A stretch of 64,000 nt of DNA, taken from Seohaeicola saemankumensis. GTDB taxonomy: Bacteria; Pseudomonadota; Alphaproteobacteria; Rhodobacterales; Rhodobacteraceae. Positions within the stretch are counted from its first letter, which is position 1. Each line of letters starts with the position of its first letter. The DNA lies in NCBI RefSeq assembly GCF_042678485.1, contig NZ_JBHTKR010000005.1, positions 434,001 to 498,000 on the forward strand. Direction: 5' to 3'. The notes under the pieces were generated by a model. That model saw nothing but the letters and a program-made list of their open reading frames with translations, was not told the DNA's origin and did no database searches. Shown here in pieces: positions 18,415-26,817 of this stretch. The position numbers were made by a program, and so were the translations under genes.

Positions 18415-19596
18415 ATGACCGCCACCGCCCCGATCACCCAGGATGTGATGACCATCCCGCGCAAGCTGCCCGACGGGCCCGTCAACCTTGTCGGCCTTAC
18501 ACGTGATGCGATGCGCGCGGCACTGATTGCCCATGGCACCCCGGAAAAGCAGGCGAAGATGCGCGTGGGCCAGATCTGGCAGTGGATCTACCAGAAAGGT
18601 GTGCGCGATTTCGACCTGATGACCAATCTGGCCAAACCTTACCGGCAAGAGCTGGCACAGCACTTCACCATAGAAGTGCCCGAGGTCGTGACCCGCCAGC
18701 TATCCGAGGATGGCACCCGGAAATATCTGGTCCGCATCGCAGGCGGCCATGAGGTCGAGGTGGTCTATATCCCCGAAGAAGGGCGCGGTACGCTGTGCAT
18801 CTCCAGCCAGGTAGGCTGCACCCTGACCTGTTCCTTCTGCCATACCGGCACGCAGAAACTGGTCCGCAACCTGACCGCCGCCGAGATCATCGGCCAGGTC
18901 ATGATCGCGCGCGACGACCTGGGCGAATGGCCCGAACCGGGGCGCAACCCCAAGGACGAAACGCGGCTTCTGTCCAACATCGTCCTGATGGGCATGGGAG
19001 AGCCGCTTTACAATTTCGACAACGTGCGCGACGCGATGAAGATCGCGATGGACCCCGAAGGCATCAGCCTCAGCCGTCGCCGCATCACCCTGTCCACGTC
19101 GGGCGTGGTGCCGGAAATCGCGCGTACCGCGCAGGAAATCGGCTGTTTGCTGGCCGTCAGCTTCCACGCCACCACGGACGAAACCCGTGACAAGCTGGTG
19201 CCGATCAACAAGCGCTGGAACATCGCGGCCCTTCTGGACGCGCTGCGCGAGTACCCCAAGGTGTCCAATTCCGAGCGGATCACATTTGAATACGTGATGC
19301 TGGCCGGGGTGAATGATACCGACGAGGATGCGCGCCGCCTGGTCAAGCTGATCGAAGGGATTCCCGCGAAGATCAACCTGATCCCGTTCAACGAATGGCC
19401 CGGCGCACCTTACAAGCGGTCGTCGAACAACCGCATTCATGCCTTTGCCGACATCATCTACAAAGCGGGGTATGCCAGCCCGATCCGCACCCCGCGCGGC
19501 GAAGACATCATGGCCGCCTGTGGACAGTTGAAATCGGCCACGGAACGCGCTCGCAAGACGCGCGCCCAGATCGAATCCGAGGCCGGGTTGCGCTGA
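18415..19596 (+). CDS. rlmN: 23S rRNA (A2503-C2)/tRNA (A37-C2) methyltransferase RlmN
   Basis: Radical-SAM methyltransferase of 393 aa that makes 2-methyladenosine in 23S rRNA and some tRNAs. The CxxxCxxC cluster motif is in GCTLTCSFCHTG; LMGMGEPLYN and NRRRI-type segments (SLSRRRITLSTSG) and the C-terminal Cys of IMAACGQL (the residue that becomes methylated and resolves the adduct) are all present. The ATG at 18415 has AGGA ten bases upstream; an in-frame ATG at 18364 is less likely. Stands alone between two terminators or hairpins. Confidence 0.96.
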   Translation: MTATAPITQDVMTIPRKLPDGPVNLVGLTRDAMRAALIAHGTPEKQAKMRVGQIWQWIYQKGVRDFDLMTNLAKPYRQELAQHFTIEVPEVVTRQLSEDGTRKYLVRIAGGHEVEVVYIPEEGRGTLCISSQVGCTLTCSFCHTGTQKLVRNLTAAEIIGQVMIARDDLGEWPEPGRNPKDETRLLSNIVLMGMGEPLYNFDNVRDAMKIAMDPEGISLSRRRITLSTSGVVPEIARTAQEIGCLLAVSFHATTDETRDKLVPINKRWNIAALLDALREYPKVSNSERITFEYVMLAGVNDTDEDARRLVKLIEGIPAKINLIPFNEWPGAPYKRSSNNRIHAFADIIYKAGYASPIRTPRGEDIMAACGQLKSATERARKTRAQIESEAGLR

Positions 19597-19607
19597 CATG
19601 GCGTTTC

Positions 19608-19644
19608 TTGATTGCCGAGGCATTGCTTCGGCGATGCCCATCAA
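19608..19644 (+). terminator. TTCG-capped hairpin after rlmN
   Basis: Stem GGCATTGC/GCGATGCC (one G-T pair) capped by the stable TTCG tetraloop, with outer arms TTGAT/ATCAA. No U-run, so either a terminator of low efficiency or a 3'-end protecting structure for rlmN mRNA. Confidence 0.5.
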
Positions 19645-19765
19645 TCCGCCCAGCCTGCCTTAATTGTTTCGCAATGCCCTGCAATTGCCCTGATCTGGCA
19701 GAATTGACGCCAAGATTCGGGAACAGATTGTTTCCTGTAGAGACGCCTTACAGGAGCCACATAAA

Positions 19766-19978
19766 ATGTCCGTCATCCAAGCCAGCGACGCCTTCATGGC
19801 CGCCCAAGTCCTTGATCTGGTGCTGAGTGAGCGCCGCAAGGCGTTGTCCCCGCGCGAATGGAAACACCGCCTGGCCGGTTACGGCTACCGACTGATGCAG
19901 TCGGATGAAGGTGTCGTTGTCACCAGCATCCGCACAGGCAGCGCCGTCTGCGCGGTTCCGGGTGAAATGTCGGTCTGA
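19766..19978 (+). CDS. Small conserved hypothetical protein
   Basis: 70-residue cytoplasmic protein with no recognised domain. It has an acidic/hydrophobic N-terminal helix (residues 1-25), a basic stretch SERRKALSPREWKHRLAGYGYRL and a short beta-rich C-terminus ending VCAVPGEMSV. A good ribosome-binding site (ACAGGAGCC) and an upstream TTGACG promoter-like box near 19707 support expression. The region before the gene (19645-19765) otherwise shows nothing. Directly downstream is the 53-bp minisatellite. Function unknown. Confidence 0.65.
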   Translation: MSVIQASDAFMAAQVLDLVLSERRKALSPREWKHRLAGYGYRLMQSDEGVVVTSIRTGSAVCAVPGEMSV

Positions 19979-20014
19979 TACCAGCTCGCAGTATCAGGCC
20001 GCGCAAACGGGCTC

Positions 20015-20203
20015 GAAACCCTGGGGGGAAATCCCGGGCCCGAAATCCTGGGGGCGACTTGGGCGGGAAACCCTGGGGGGAAATCCTGCGCCCGAAATCC
20101 TGGGGGAAGACTTGGGCCGGAAACCCTGGGGGGAAATCCTGCGCCCGAAATCCTGGGGGAAGACTTGGGCCGGAAACCCTGGGGGGAAATCCTGCGCCCG
20201 AGA
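20015..20203. repeat. Nested 53-bp tandem repeat (minisatellite), about 3.6 copies
   Basis: Units start at 20015 (52 bp, diverged), 20067 and 20120 (53 bp, identical to each other) and 20173 (31-base partial). Each unit is itself two half-units of 26-27 bp, both beginning GAAA(C/T)CCTGGGGG. The period is not a multiple of three, so frames rotate from unit to unit and a coding role is unlikely. It fills the space between two convergent genes. Half-unit-like text (AAATCCTGGGGGG) also occurs once at 15493. Confidence 0.95.
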
Positions 20204-20235
20204 TCACGGACCCGCATTGCTGCAGGATGTGATGC

Positions 20236-21465
20236 CTACTGGCTGATACGCGCCAAAATCAGCGGGTCCTGCCGATCGTTGGAAAACAGAAGCAGGGCGC
20301 CTGTGGGGTCGATGTCAAACCGGCTGATCCGTTGCAGGTCGGCAAGAAACAGTCCCTCCTGTTCCATCAGGTCTGGAACACATGCCATTCGCGTGGCCCC
20401 TGCGGGCCCGATGCTCAGGCCCTCGCCGCTCAACTCGAAGGCCGCATTATAGCGATTGCAGCCACTGCGCCCGGCCAATCGCCGCGTGACCGCATCGAAT
20501 TCCAGCGTGACCAGCGAACCGTCCACAAGGCTGGAACCGCTGATCTGCTCGACGATCCATTCCACACCGGCAAGCAGATCCATCGACTCGCCCCCGCAGC
20601 CTTCCAGAACACTGTCCTGCGTGGTCACACTGACCGTCTGGGGAAAAGGCGTGCCTGACATCAGGTCATGGCAGATCACGTCGGACAGGCGCAGCACCAT
20701 GCCCTGGGCCGACATGTCAAAGACGAAGTCCGCACCCACCAGCGCCGCCGGTGGCAGTTTGGCGCGCAAGGGCATCTGCCCGATATTCGGGATCAGCTCG
20801 ACCATTCCGCCGACGATCGTCAGCGACCAGAACGGTTCTGTCCCGCGGGCACGATAGGGCTGTTCGGGCTCGGGCGGAACGGCCACGCATTCCGGCAGGA
20901 CCTCGCCTTGCAACGACACCAGCGCGGTATCCCCCCTGGACTGATAGGAGGTGCCGGGGTCCGCCGGGTCTTCGAAGGTCATGCCCGAAGCGGTCGGAGC
21001 CCGCAACAGCACCAACCGATCCGCATCGGTTTCAAGCACGGCGCGATCCTCGAAGAACCCGATCTTCAGCCGCGCCTCACCGCAGCGCAGCGTGCTGGCG
21101 AATCCCATCGGTTGATGGCGGCTCATGATGACCTCGCCCAGCGCCACGGGTGCCATCCCCGCAGCCACGACAATCGCATCGCTGACCCAAAGCGGTTCGC
21201 CATCCAGGACCACTGCCGCGCGTATCGTGGCGCCAACACCGTCGGGCAGCGTCAGCGAGAACGGCAGCGGCACTTGCTTCCCGCCAGACTGAAACCGCGT
21301 CTCTGCCAGGGGCGTGTCCTGCAACCCCCTTGCCTCGATCACGATCTCTGCGCCGGGCGGCAGCGCATCGCGCGACAGGTAGGTCAGGGCACCATCGACA
21401 TTGCGGGCTTCGGCAACGCCGCACAGCATCGCAAAAGCCAGAACAGAGATACCGACGATGCGCAT
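20236..21465 (-). CDS. Secreted META/HslJ-domain protein with YbaY-like and MliC-like modules
   Basis: 409-residue envelope protein. After a signal peptide (cleavage near GVAEA) come a YbaY-like beta domain (about residues 25-115, DGALTYLSRDALPPGAE), an MliC/lysozyme-inhibitor-like segment (about 125-195, LRCGEARLKIGFFEDRAVL), a COG3650-like block (YRARGTEPFWSLTI, about 205-300) and a C-terminal META domain (about 305-409) with SGCNRYNAAFEL and TRMACVPDLMEQE. META/HslJ modules are linked to heat or novobiocin tolerance, MliC modules to lysozyme resistance, so a cell-envelope protection role is inferred. Start ATG at 21465 is chosen because it begins the signal peptide. Convergent on the minisatellite. 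Confidence 0.82.
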   Translation of the reverse strand: MRIVGISVLAFAMLCGVAEARNVDGALTYLSRDALPPGAEIVIEARGLQDTPLAETRFQSGGKQVPLPFSLTLPDGVGATIRAAVVLDGEPLWVSDAIVVAAGMAPVALGEVIMSRHQPMGFASTLRCGEARLKIGFFEDRAVLETDADRLVLLRAPTASGMTFEDPADPGTSYQSRGDTALVSLQGEVLPECVAVPPEPEQPYRARGTEPFWSLTIVGGMVELIPNIGQMPLRAKLPPAALVGADFVFDMSAQGMVLRLSDVICHDLMSGTPFPQTVSVTTQDSVLEGCGGESMDLLAGVEWIVEQISGSSLVDGSLVTLEFDAVTRRLAGRSGCNRYNAAFELSGEGLSIGPAGATRMACVPDLMEQEGLFLADLQRISRFDIDPTGALLLFSNDRQDPLILARISQ

Positions 21466-21592
21466 CAAGGCAGACCCTTTCGAAGATCCCTGCAAGTCTC
21501 GCGCAATATAGATCAGCGGCGGGCCTGCTCAATGCCCTCCCGGCGCTGCGGCTGCTTTTTTGGCCGACCCTTCAGCACCCACGGAGGGCCGG

Positions 21593-22438
21593 TCAGCGCC
21601 CCGGAATGGCCTCGCGCTTTTCGCCAGCGCCTTCCCATTCCGCCATGGCGGCGATCGCTTCATCGGCGGTCTCGACATAGCGGAACAGCGACAGATCCTC
21701 GGCCGAGATGGTGCCCGCCTCGGCCAGCGCCTCCCAGTTGATGATGGTTTGCCAGAAGTCCTTGCCGAACAGAAGAAACGGCACGCGTTTCATACGGCCT
21801 GTCTGGATCAGCGTCAGACTTTCGAACATCTCGTCCAGCGTGCCGAAACCGCCCGGAAAGACGCAAACCGCATTGGCGCGCATCAGGAAATGCATCTTGC
21901 GGATCGCGAAATAGTGGAAGTTGAAGCACAGGTCGGGCGTGACGTATTCATTGGGCGCCTGTTCATGCGGCAGCACGATATTCAAGCCGATCGAAATGCC
22001 CCCCGCCTCACGTGCGCCGCGGTTTCCGGCCTCCATCACACCGGGCCCGCCACCCGTGGCAATGATGTTGCGATGCCCGCCTGCAACAAGCGAGGCTTCC
22101 GTCACCAGATAGGCGAAACGGCGCGCCTCCTCGTAGTAGCGCGACAATGCCGCAAGGTTCTTGTTGGATGCCTCCGATGCCTTGTCCGGGGCCGGGATAC
22201 GCGCGCCACCGAACAGAACCACGGTGCTTTCGACGCCATATTCGTCCAGCAGCATCTGCGGTTTCAGCAGTTCCAGCTGCAAGCGGACCGGGCGCAATTC
22301 ATCCCGGCACAGGAATTCATTATCGGCAAAAGCCAACTTGTAGGCAGGCGAGCGTGTCTGTTCGGTCTCGGGCACGCCATGGGCCGTCTTGATGTCCGTA
22401 TGCGCGTCCCGAAACGGGCTGCTGCGGTCTTCTGTCAT
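21593..22438 (-). CDS. LOG-family (TIGR00730) nucleotide phosphoribohydrolase-like protein
   Basis: 281-residue Rossmann-fold protein with both LOG signatures, GGGPGVMEAGNRGAREAGG and PGGFGTLDEM. LOG proteins cleave the N-glycosidic bond of AMP or cytokinin riboside monophosphates; longer bacterial members are nucleotide 5'-monophosphate nucleosidases. The N-terminal extension of about 70 residues (AFADNEFLCRDELRPVRLQLELLKP) is typical of the alphaproteobacterial subgroup. Divergent from dapD with a 171-base spacer. Exact substrate cannot be assigned. Confidence 0.88.
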   Translation of the reverse strand: MTEDRSSPFRDAHTDIKTAHGVPETEQTRSPAYKLAFADNEFLCRDELRPVRLQLELLKPQMLLDEYGVESTVVLFGGARIPAPDKASEASNKNLAALSRYYEEARRFAYLVTEASLVAGGHRNIIATGGGPGVMEAGNRGAREAGGISIGLNIVLPHEQAPNEYVTPDLCFNFHYFAIRKMHFLMRANAVCVFPGGFGTLDEMFESLTLIQTGRMKRVPFLLFGKDFWQTIINWEALAEAGTISAEDLSLFRYVETADEAIAAMAEWEGAGEKREAIPGR

Positions 22439-22609
22439 CGTGGTCGCTTTCCTGAAGGGGCTGAACCGGACCTATCAAAGCGCGCGCGGCAAAGCCAGTG
22501 ACCTGTGGCCGGGTCCCGCCCTGCACACGCGATGCCGTTGCGATTGCGCGCGGCGGCACTTGGCCTTATAGGCGTGGCGAAACATCGTTCATTGACCGGA
22601 GAGCCCGCC

Positions 22610-23437
22610 ATGTCCAACGCCGCACTCGAAACCGCAATCGAAGCCGCCTGGGAAGCCCGTGACGGCATCACGCCCGCCACCAAAGGCGAAGCGCGCGACG
22701 CGATCGAGGCCACGCTGGACGCGCTGGACAGCGGCAAGCTGCGCGTGGCCGAACGTCAGGCTGACGGCCAGTGGCATGTGAACCAGTGGGCCAAGAAAGC
22801 CGTGCTTCTGGGGTTCCGCATCAATGACATGGAAGTGCATGATGGCGGCCCGCAGTCGGGCGGCTGGTGGGACAAGGTCGACAGCAAGTTCAAGGGATGG
22901 GAAGCGGCTGACTGGAAATCCGCAGGGTTCCGCGCCGTTCCCAACTGCGTCGTGCGCCGCTCGGCCTATATCGCGCCGGGCGTTGTGCTGATGCCGTCCT
23001 TCGTGAACCTGGGCGCCTATGTGGACAGCGGCACGATGGTCGATACCTGGGCCACGGTGGGCAGCTGCGCGCAGATCGGCAAGAATGTGCACCTGTCGGG
23101 TGGCGTGGGGATCGGCGGCGTGCTGGAACCGATGCAGGCCGGCCCCACGATCATCGAGGATAACTGCTTCATCGGCGCGCGTTCCGAAGTGGTCGAAGGC
23201 TGCATCGTGCGCGAAGGCTCGGTCCTGGGCATGGGTGTGTTCATCGGCAAATCCACCAAGATCGTGGACCGCGAAACCGGCGAGGTCATGTATGGCGAAG
23301 TGCCGGCCGGTTCCGTCGTGGTCGCAGGCTCGATGCCCTCGAAGAACGGCATCAACCTTTACTGTGCCGTGATCGTCAAGAAGGTCGACGCACAGACCCG
23401 CTCGAAGACGTCGATCAACGAGCTGTTGCGTGACTGA
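22610..23437 (+). CDS. dapD: Tetrahydrodipicolinate N-succinyltransferase
   Basis: 275-aa enzyme of the succinylase branch of lysine/meso-diaminopimelate synthesis, transferring succinyl from succinyl-CoA to tetrahydrodipicolinate. N-terminal helical domain, then left-handed beta-helix hexapeptide repeats (SAYIAPGVVLMPSFVNLGAYVD across about 120-142, and GGVGIGGVLEP). The ATG at 22610 with GGAGAG upstream gives the standard family length. The next frame starts inside its last codons. Works with dapE at 26.8 kb and dapB at 51 kb, all on one chromosome segment but not one operon. Confidence 0.97.
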   Translation: MSNAALETAIEAAWEARDGITPATKGEARDAIEATLDALDSGKLRVAERQADGQWHVNQWAKKAVLLGFRINDMEVHDGGPQSGGWWDKVDSKFKGWEAADWKSAGFRAVPNCVVRRSAYIAPGVVLMPSFVNLGAYVDSGTMVDTWATVGSCAQIGKNVHLSGGVGIGGVLEPMQAGPTIIEDNCFIGARSEVVEGCIVREGSVLGMGVFIGKSTKIVDRETGEVMYGEVPAGSVVVAGSMPSKNGINLYCAVIVKKVDAQTRSKTSINELLRD

Positions 23438-23774
23438 CCAACCCGAAAAGCCGAAAAAGAAGCCATCCCGCCAGCAGGTCTATACCCTGCTGGTCGAGGT
23501 GGGCCGCAAGGATGGTGACGGCTTGCCGCCGAAATCCACCGGCGCGGCGCTGATGATCTATGCCTCGGGCGTGGATGAGGCCGAAGCCGTACGCGAGACG
23601 GTGGCGATCCTGAAACAGGCAGACATGGCACCGCTGGATGTGACCGGCTATGGCACCCTTGAGGAACGCCTTGCGGATGGTCAGGAGATCGACGAGGACG
23701 AACGCGCCCTGATGGCCCGCGCCTTGGACGAAAACGCCGTCATCGTGGCGCAGATCACCCCGTTCGAAGACTGA
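23430..23774 (+). CDS. Conserved hypothetical protein coupled to dapD
   Basis: 114-residue soluble acidic protein starting at GTG 23430, overlapping the dapD stop by 8 bases, so translation is coupled. N-terminus is Lys/Pro-rich (PEKPKKKPSRQQ), followed by helix-rich text with GATLMIYASGVDEAEAV-like region (residues 38-55) and a C-terminal VIVAQITPFED. No domain recognised. The overlap suggests a link to lysine/peptidoglycan precursor synthesis, but this is only context. Ends 16 bases before the convergent Hint gene. Confidence 0.75.
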   Translation: MTDQPEKPKKKPSRQQVYTLLVEVGRKDGDGLPPKSTGAALMIYASGVDEAEAVRETVAILKQADMAPLDVTGYGTLEERLADGQEIDEDERALMARALDENAVIVAQITPFED

Positions 23775-23790
23775 AACCTGCCTTGCGAGC

Positions 23791-24891
23791 TTAGGCCGCC
23801 CGGCGTTCTGCCAGGGTGATTGCCTCGTAGGCCCGCAGCACCGGATAGGCTGAAACAGCATGGTCCGGCAGGCGCGACCGCTCGGATCCGGCCAGAAGAC
23901 TGGCCGCCAGCCGGGCGGGATTGCGCCGTATCCGCCCGATGAAAAGACTTTCAAGGGGCGCGCCCGCCGCAAGGATCGCCTCGTGTCCGGGCAGCAGAAC
24001 CTGGCCATAGGTCGCCGTCGGGCCTGTCGCGCAGAAATGGGCGGCCGTGCGATTGACGAGGTGTCGCGCCGGGACCAGCACGAATTCCTGGTCAAACAGG
24101 TATTCAACATCGGACCCGCCGATCACCAGCCGCTGTTCAGGCGACACGACGATATCCTGCTGCAAGCCGAAATAGGGTGCGCGCAACCGCACGGGGCGGA
24201 ACATCCCGCGCGCGGGTACTGTGCGACGCAGCACCTGCAGCACGGGCTGGGTATTGCCATCCGCCAGCCGCATGACATCGCCCCGCTTGATCGCACCCAA
24301 TGGCTTGTAACCATAAGTCGTGCACAGGGGCACACGCGCATCCAGGGTCGGCAAGGGACCCACGGGTTCGATCCGGGTCGAGACGGCGAAATACGTGACA
24401 TCGGGATCCATGGACCGCATCGCAGGCGTCATCGTGACCGCATGCACATCGCCCAGCAACAGCGGCGGGGGATCGCGGAACTCGGTCAGGAACTGCCCGG
24501 GCGTGTTGAGCTTTTCAACCACAAGCCGCCCCCAGCGGGCCGGCGCATCCCAGGAATAGCTGATCCGCAATGTCTCATCGCCACCGACGGCATCATGCTT
24601 GACCACGCAGTGACACGCATCGCTTCCCTGGAACACCACCAAGGCGATACCGCCGCCGGGCAAGGCCCGCAGCGACAGGCCGCGCCGCCAGGGGTGGGTC
24701 TGATCCCATTCCAGCAGGGTCTGGGGCCGTCCGTCAGGTGCAAGACGCGCCTCCATCAGCAGCGTCCCCCGCATCAGAAGCGCCTGGGGGTCGTTGCGAT
24801 GCAAGGCGGTTTCGGACTGGCCTGCATCACAGCCAAGACCTGAAGAGGAAAACCGCGGATCCGCCGGGTCTGAAATCGCGATCCATGCCAT
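23791..24891 (-). CDS. Degenerate Hint-domain protein (pseudo-Hint)
   Basis: 366-residue protein. Residues 1-190 are a beta-rich region without a recognised family; residues 190-325 align with Hint modules (IKRGDVMRLADGNTQPVLQVLRR, then VVSPEQRLVIGG and LVPARHLVN). Compared with the two other Hint proteins in this window, the CFxAGT block that carries the nucleophile Cys is absent and the block-B His is Gln (SPEQR instead of SPQHR/SPLHR). It therefore probably cannot self-process. The ATG at 24891 starts one base after the stop of the upstream Hint gene (TGA-C-ATG), so the pair is translationally coupled. Real gene: full frame, codon use like neighbours. Role unknown. Confidence 0.8.
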   Translation of the reverse strand: MAWIAISDPADPRFSSSGLGCDAGQSETALHRNDPQALLMRGTLLMEARLAPDGRPQTLLEWDQTHPWRRGLSLRALPGGGIALVVFQGSDACHCVVKHDAVGGDETLRISYSWDAPARWGRLVVEKLNTPGQFLTEFRDPPPLLLGDVHAVTMTPAMRSMDPDVTYFAVSTRIEPVGPLPTLDARVPLCTTYGYKPLGAIKRGDVMRLADGNTQPVLQVLRRTVPARGMFRPVRLRAPYFGLQQDIVVSPEQRLVIGGSDVEYLFDQEFVLVPARHLVNRTAAHFCATGPTATYGQVLLPGHEAILAAGAPLESLFIGRIRRNPARLAASLLAGSERSRLPDHAVSAYPVLRAYEAITLAERRAA

Positions 24892-24892
24892 G

Positions 24893-26491
24893 TCAGGCCA
24901 CCATTCTTTCGGTCTGCAGCAATCGGGCCTCGTAGCAGCGCAACATGCGGCGGGCAGCCGGGCCATAGCCCTGCCACGTCATCGGATCCAGGTCCGGCAA
25001 GATCGTCGTGATCTGGTCGATGACTTCAGCCTCGAATGACCGCACGATCTGCGGCCCCGGCAGGAAGCTTTCGGTCTCAAGACCTTCGGAAAAGACAACC
25101 TGGTGCCGGTCGAACAGGATATGGACATAGTCGACCATGCCGCCTTCGATCCGTCGCACCGATCGATCATTGACCAGATCTTGCGCCGCAACCAGAACCT
25201 CGCGTTCGCCGAAAAGAACCTCGGCCAGACTGTCGCGGATCAGAATGCGATGCAGCGGCGACACCATCAGGGCGCGATGGTCGCCAAAGGTATTGGCCGC
25301 GATCAGGATAGGGGCATGACTGTCCAGGGCCTCGACCCGGCGCCGGCCGATCCAGCGCAGAGGCTGCGGGCCGTCGTCCTTGGTCAGCACCAGATCGCCC
25401 GGCATCAGGCTTTCGACGGGTACCTCGCCCTTCGTGGTCAAAACCATCGTGCCGGCCACGAAACAGGGCACGGAATCGACAATCACGAAACCGGTGTCGG
25501 TCTGTCCGGTACTGCTGGCCACCGTGTAGGTGAAATTCGCCACCTCGACATTGCCATCGCCGACAAGGGTCAGTGTCCCGTCGGCGTTCACCGTGATCTG
25601 CTGACCCGTCCCAAGGGTCAGGACACTGCCCGCCACCACGGCCTGGCCATTGATATGGGTGATGGTCAGCACACCGCCCGTGGCATTCACGTCATTGTCA
25701 AGAACATCGATCACCACGGTGCCGTTGGGATAGATCTCGGCCATATCCGTTTGCGCGACCAGCACGGTCTGCACCGAATTTCCCGCGATCAGCACATTGG
25801 TGTCGTATTGCGAATCAAGCACATCCGCGATGCCGATACGGATCGAATTGACCTGACCGGGGTTGACCACCATCGTCAGGGTCATGGTGACGGTGAAGCC
25901 GTCCATCTCGGTGTTGTAGGGGCTGCCGACGTTCGAGATGAAAAGGTTCTGGTTGCTGCCCCCATTCAGGTTGTTGGGGTCGACATCGCCATCGCCCACC
26001 GCCAGTTCGACCTGCTGGCCGTTAACCCAGACCCCGAAGAAATCCTGATAGGCGCCATTGGCGAACTCGGGATATTCATCCGAGGAAAAGACGAACTGCA
26101 TCGTCATCAGGTTACCGGTGGGGATGAAGTCCACATCCAGCCAGGCCGCGTCAAAGGTGCTGGTTCCGGCGGCCGCGTTGAACTGGGCATTGTTGTTGAT
26201 GCCCGCTGTATCGGTACTGCGTGCGGTGCTCTGGTTGGCCTGGGTCGGGTTGGCATTGGTTCCCCCCGCCGCATTGGTGAAATCCGTCGCTCTGCCGGTC
26301 GACAGGATCACGCCTGTATCGCTTGGCGTGACAAAGGGCGATACGCTGTCGCCATTGCTGTAGATCCCTGAGGATCGCGCATCGCCAGTGTAGCTTGCGC
26401 TGACAACCGTGACGCCGTCGCCGAAGATCTCGTTCGCCATCTGCAAGGCAGAGGCATTCGTGTTCACAGGTAATTTGGATGCTGCAACCAT
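24893..26491 (-). CDS. Choice-of-anchor L / Ig-like / Hint-domain protein
   Basis: 532-residue probable secreted or surface protein. Residues 1-235 match the choice-of-anchor L domain (MQFVFSSDEYPEFANGAYQDFFGVW), 240-335 a cadherin/VCBS-like Ig domain (IDVLDNDVNATGGVLTITHI), and about 340-480 a Hint module with intact PCFVAGTMV nucleophile, MPGDLVLTKDDGPQPLRWIG and VSPLHRILI. No N-terminal signal peptide, so type I or another leaderless route is likely. The N-terminus is at ATG 26491 with CAGGA upstream. First gene of a two-gene unit with the pseudo-Hint; divergent from dapE across the longest spacer in the window. Self-cleavage releasing the adhesin-like part is a family-based inference. Confidence 0.87.
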   Translation of the reverse strand: MVAASKLPVNTNASALQMANEIFGDGVTVVSASYTGDARSSGIYSNGDSVSPFVTPSDTGVILSTGRATDFTNAAGGTNANPTQANQSTARSTDTAGINNNAQFNAAAGTSTFDAAWLDVDFIPTGNLMTMQFVFSSDEYPEFANGAYQDFFGVWVNGQQVELAVGDGDVDPNNLNGGSNQNLFISNVGSPYNTEMDGFTVTMTLTMVVNPGQVNSIRIGIADVLDSQYDTNVLIAGNSVQTVLVAQTDMAEIYPNGTVVIDVLDNDVNATGGVLTITHINGQAVVAGSVLTLGTGQQITVNADGTLTLVGDGNVEVANFTYTVASSTGQTDTGFVIVDSVPCFVAGTMVLTTKGEVPVESLMPGDLVLTKDDGPQPLRWIGRRRVEALDSHAPILIAANTFGDHRALMVSPLHRILIRDSLAEVLFGEREVLVAAQDLVNDRSVRRIEGGMVDYVHILFDRHQVVFSEGLETESFLPGPQIVRSFEAEVIDQITTILPDLDPMTWQGYGPAARRMLRCYEARLLQTERMVA

Positions 26492-26817
26492 TTACGTCCT
26501 GCCCCACTTTGCCAGAGAACAGGACAGCAACAGATCACACGGCCGCATTTCACGCGACACGTACCACGTGCCGGTCAGGACCGGCACCTTCGTTGATCGG
26601 GACCACGTTGGATCCTGCTGCTTGTGACCTGCCTCGGGTCTTATTGATTGAGGACGATCTAACACTTTCATCGCAGCACTGTTAACAACCTTGCAGCCAC
26701 AGACCCGCTATCGCCATGAAATTGCGCCTTTTCTGACACATACATACAATCGGGGATGGTTTGCCGTTGCTGCAAAAGCAGTCTATCGATGGGCAACGCC
26801 ACGAAAGGATGCCGCCC
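26492..26817. other. Divergent intergenic region (326 bases) between Hint gene and dapE
   Basis: Longest spacer in the window. It holds a 20-bp hairpin or operator-like palindrome (26568-26587) and an AT-richer stretch 26640-26760 that is likely to carry the dapE promoter. I see no small coding frame with a ribosome-binding site and no tRNA. Confidence 0.6.
26568..26587. promoter_or_regulatory. Palindrome GTGCCGGTC-AG-GACCGGCAC
   Basis: Perfect 9-bp arms with a 2-base centre. As RNA it would be an 8-bp stem with CAGG loop; as DNA it could be a dimeric repressor site. It lies 77 bases upstream of the Hint start and 231 upstream of dapE. No U-run, so not a simple terminator. Confidence 0.45.

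Noticed and set aside
20015..20203. CRISPR array
   Set aside because: Units are contiguous and nearly identical with no unique spacers, and no cas genes are present.
19885..20246. Open frames through the minisatellite on both strands
   Set aside because: The 53-bp period shifts the frame at each unit, and the proteins are Pro/Gly repeats without signals; treated as non-coding repeat.
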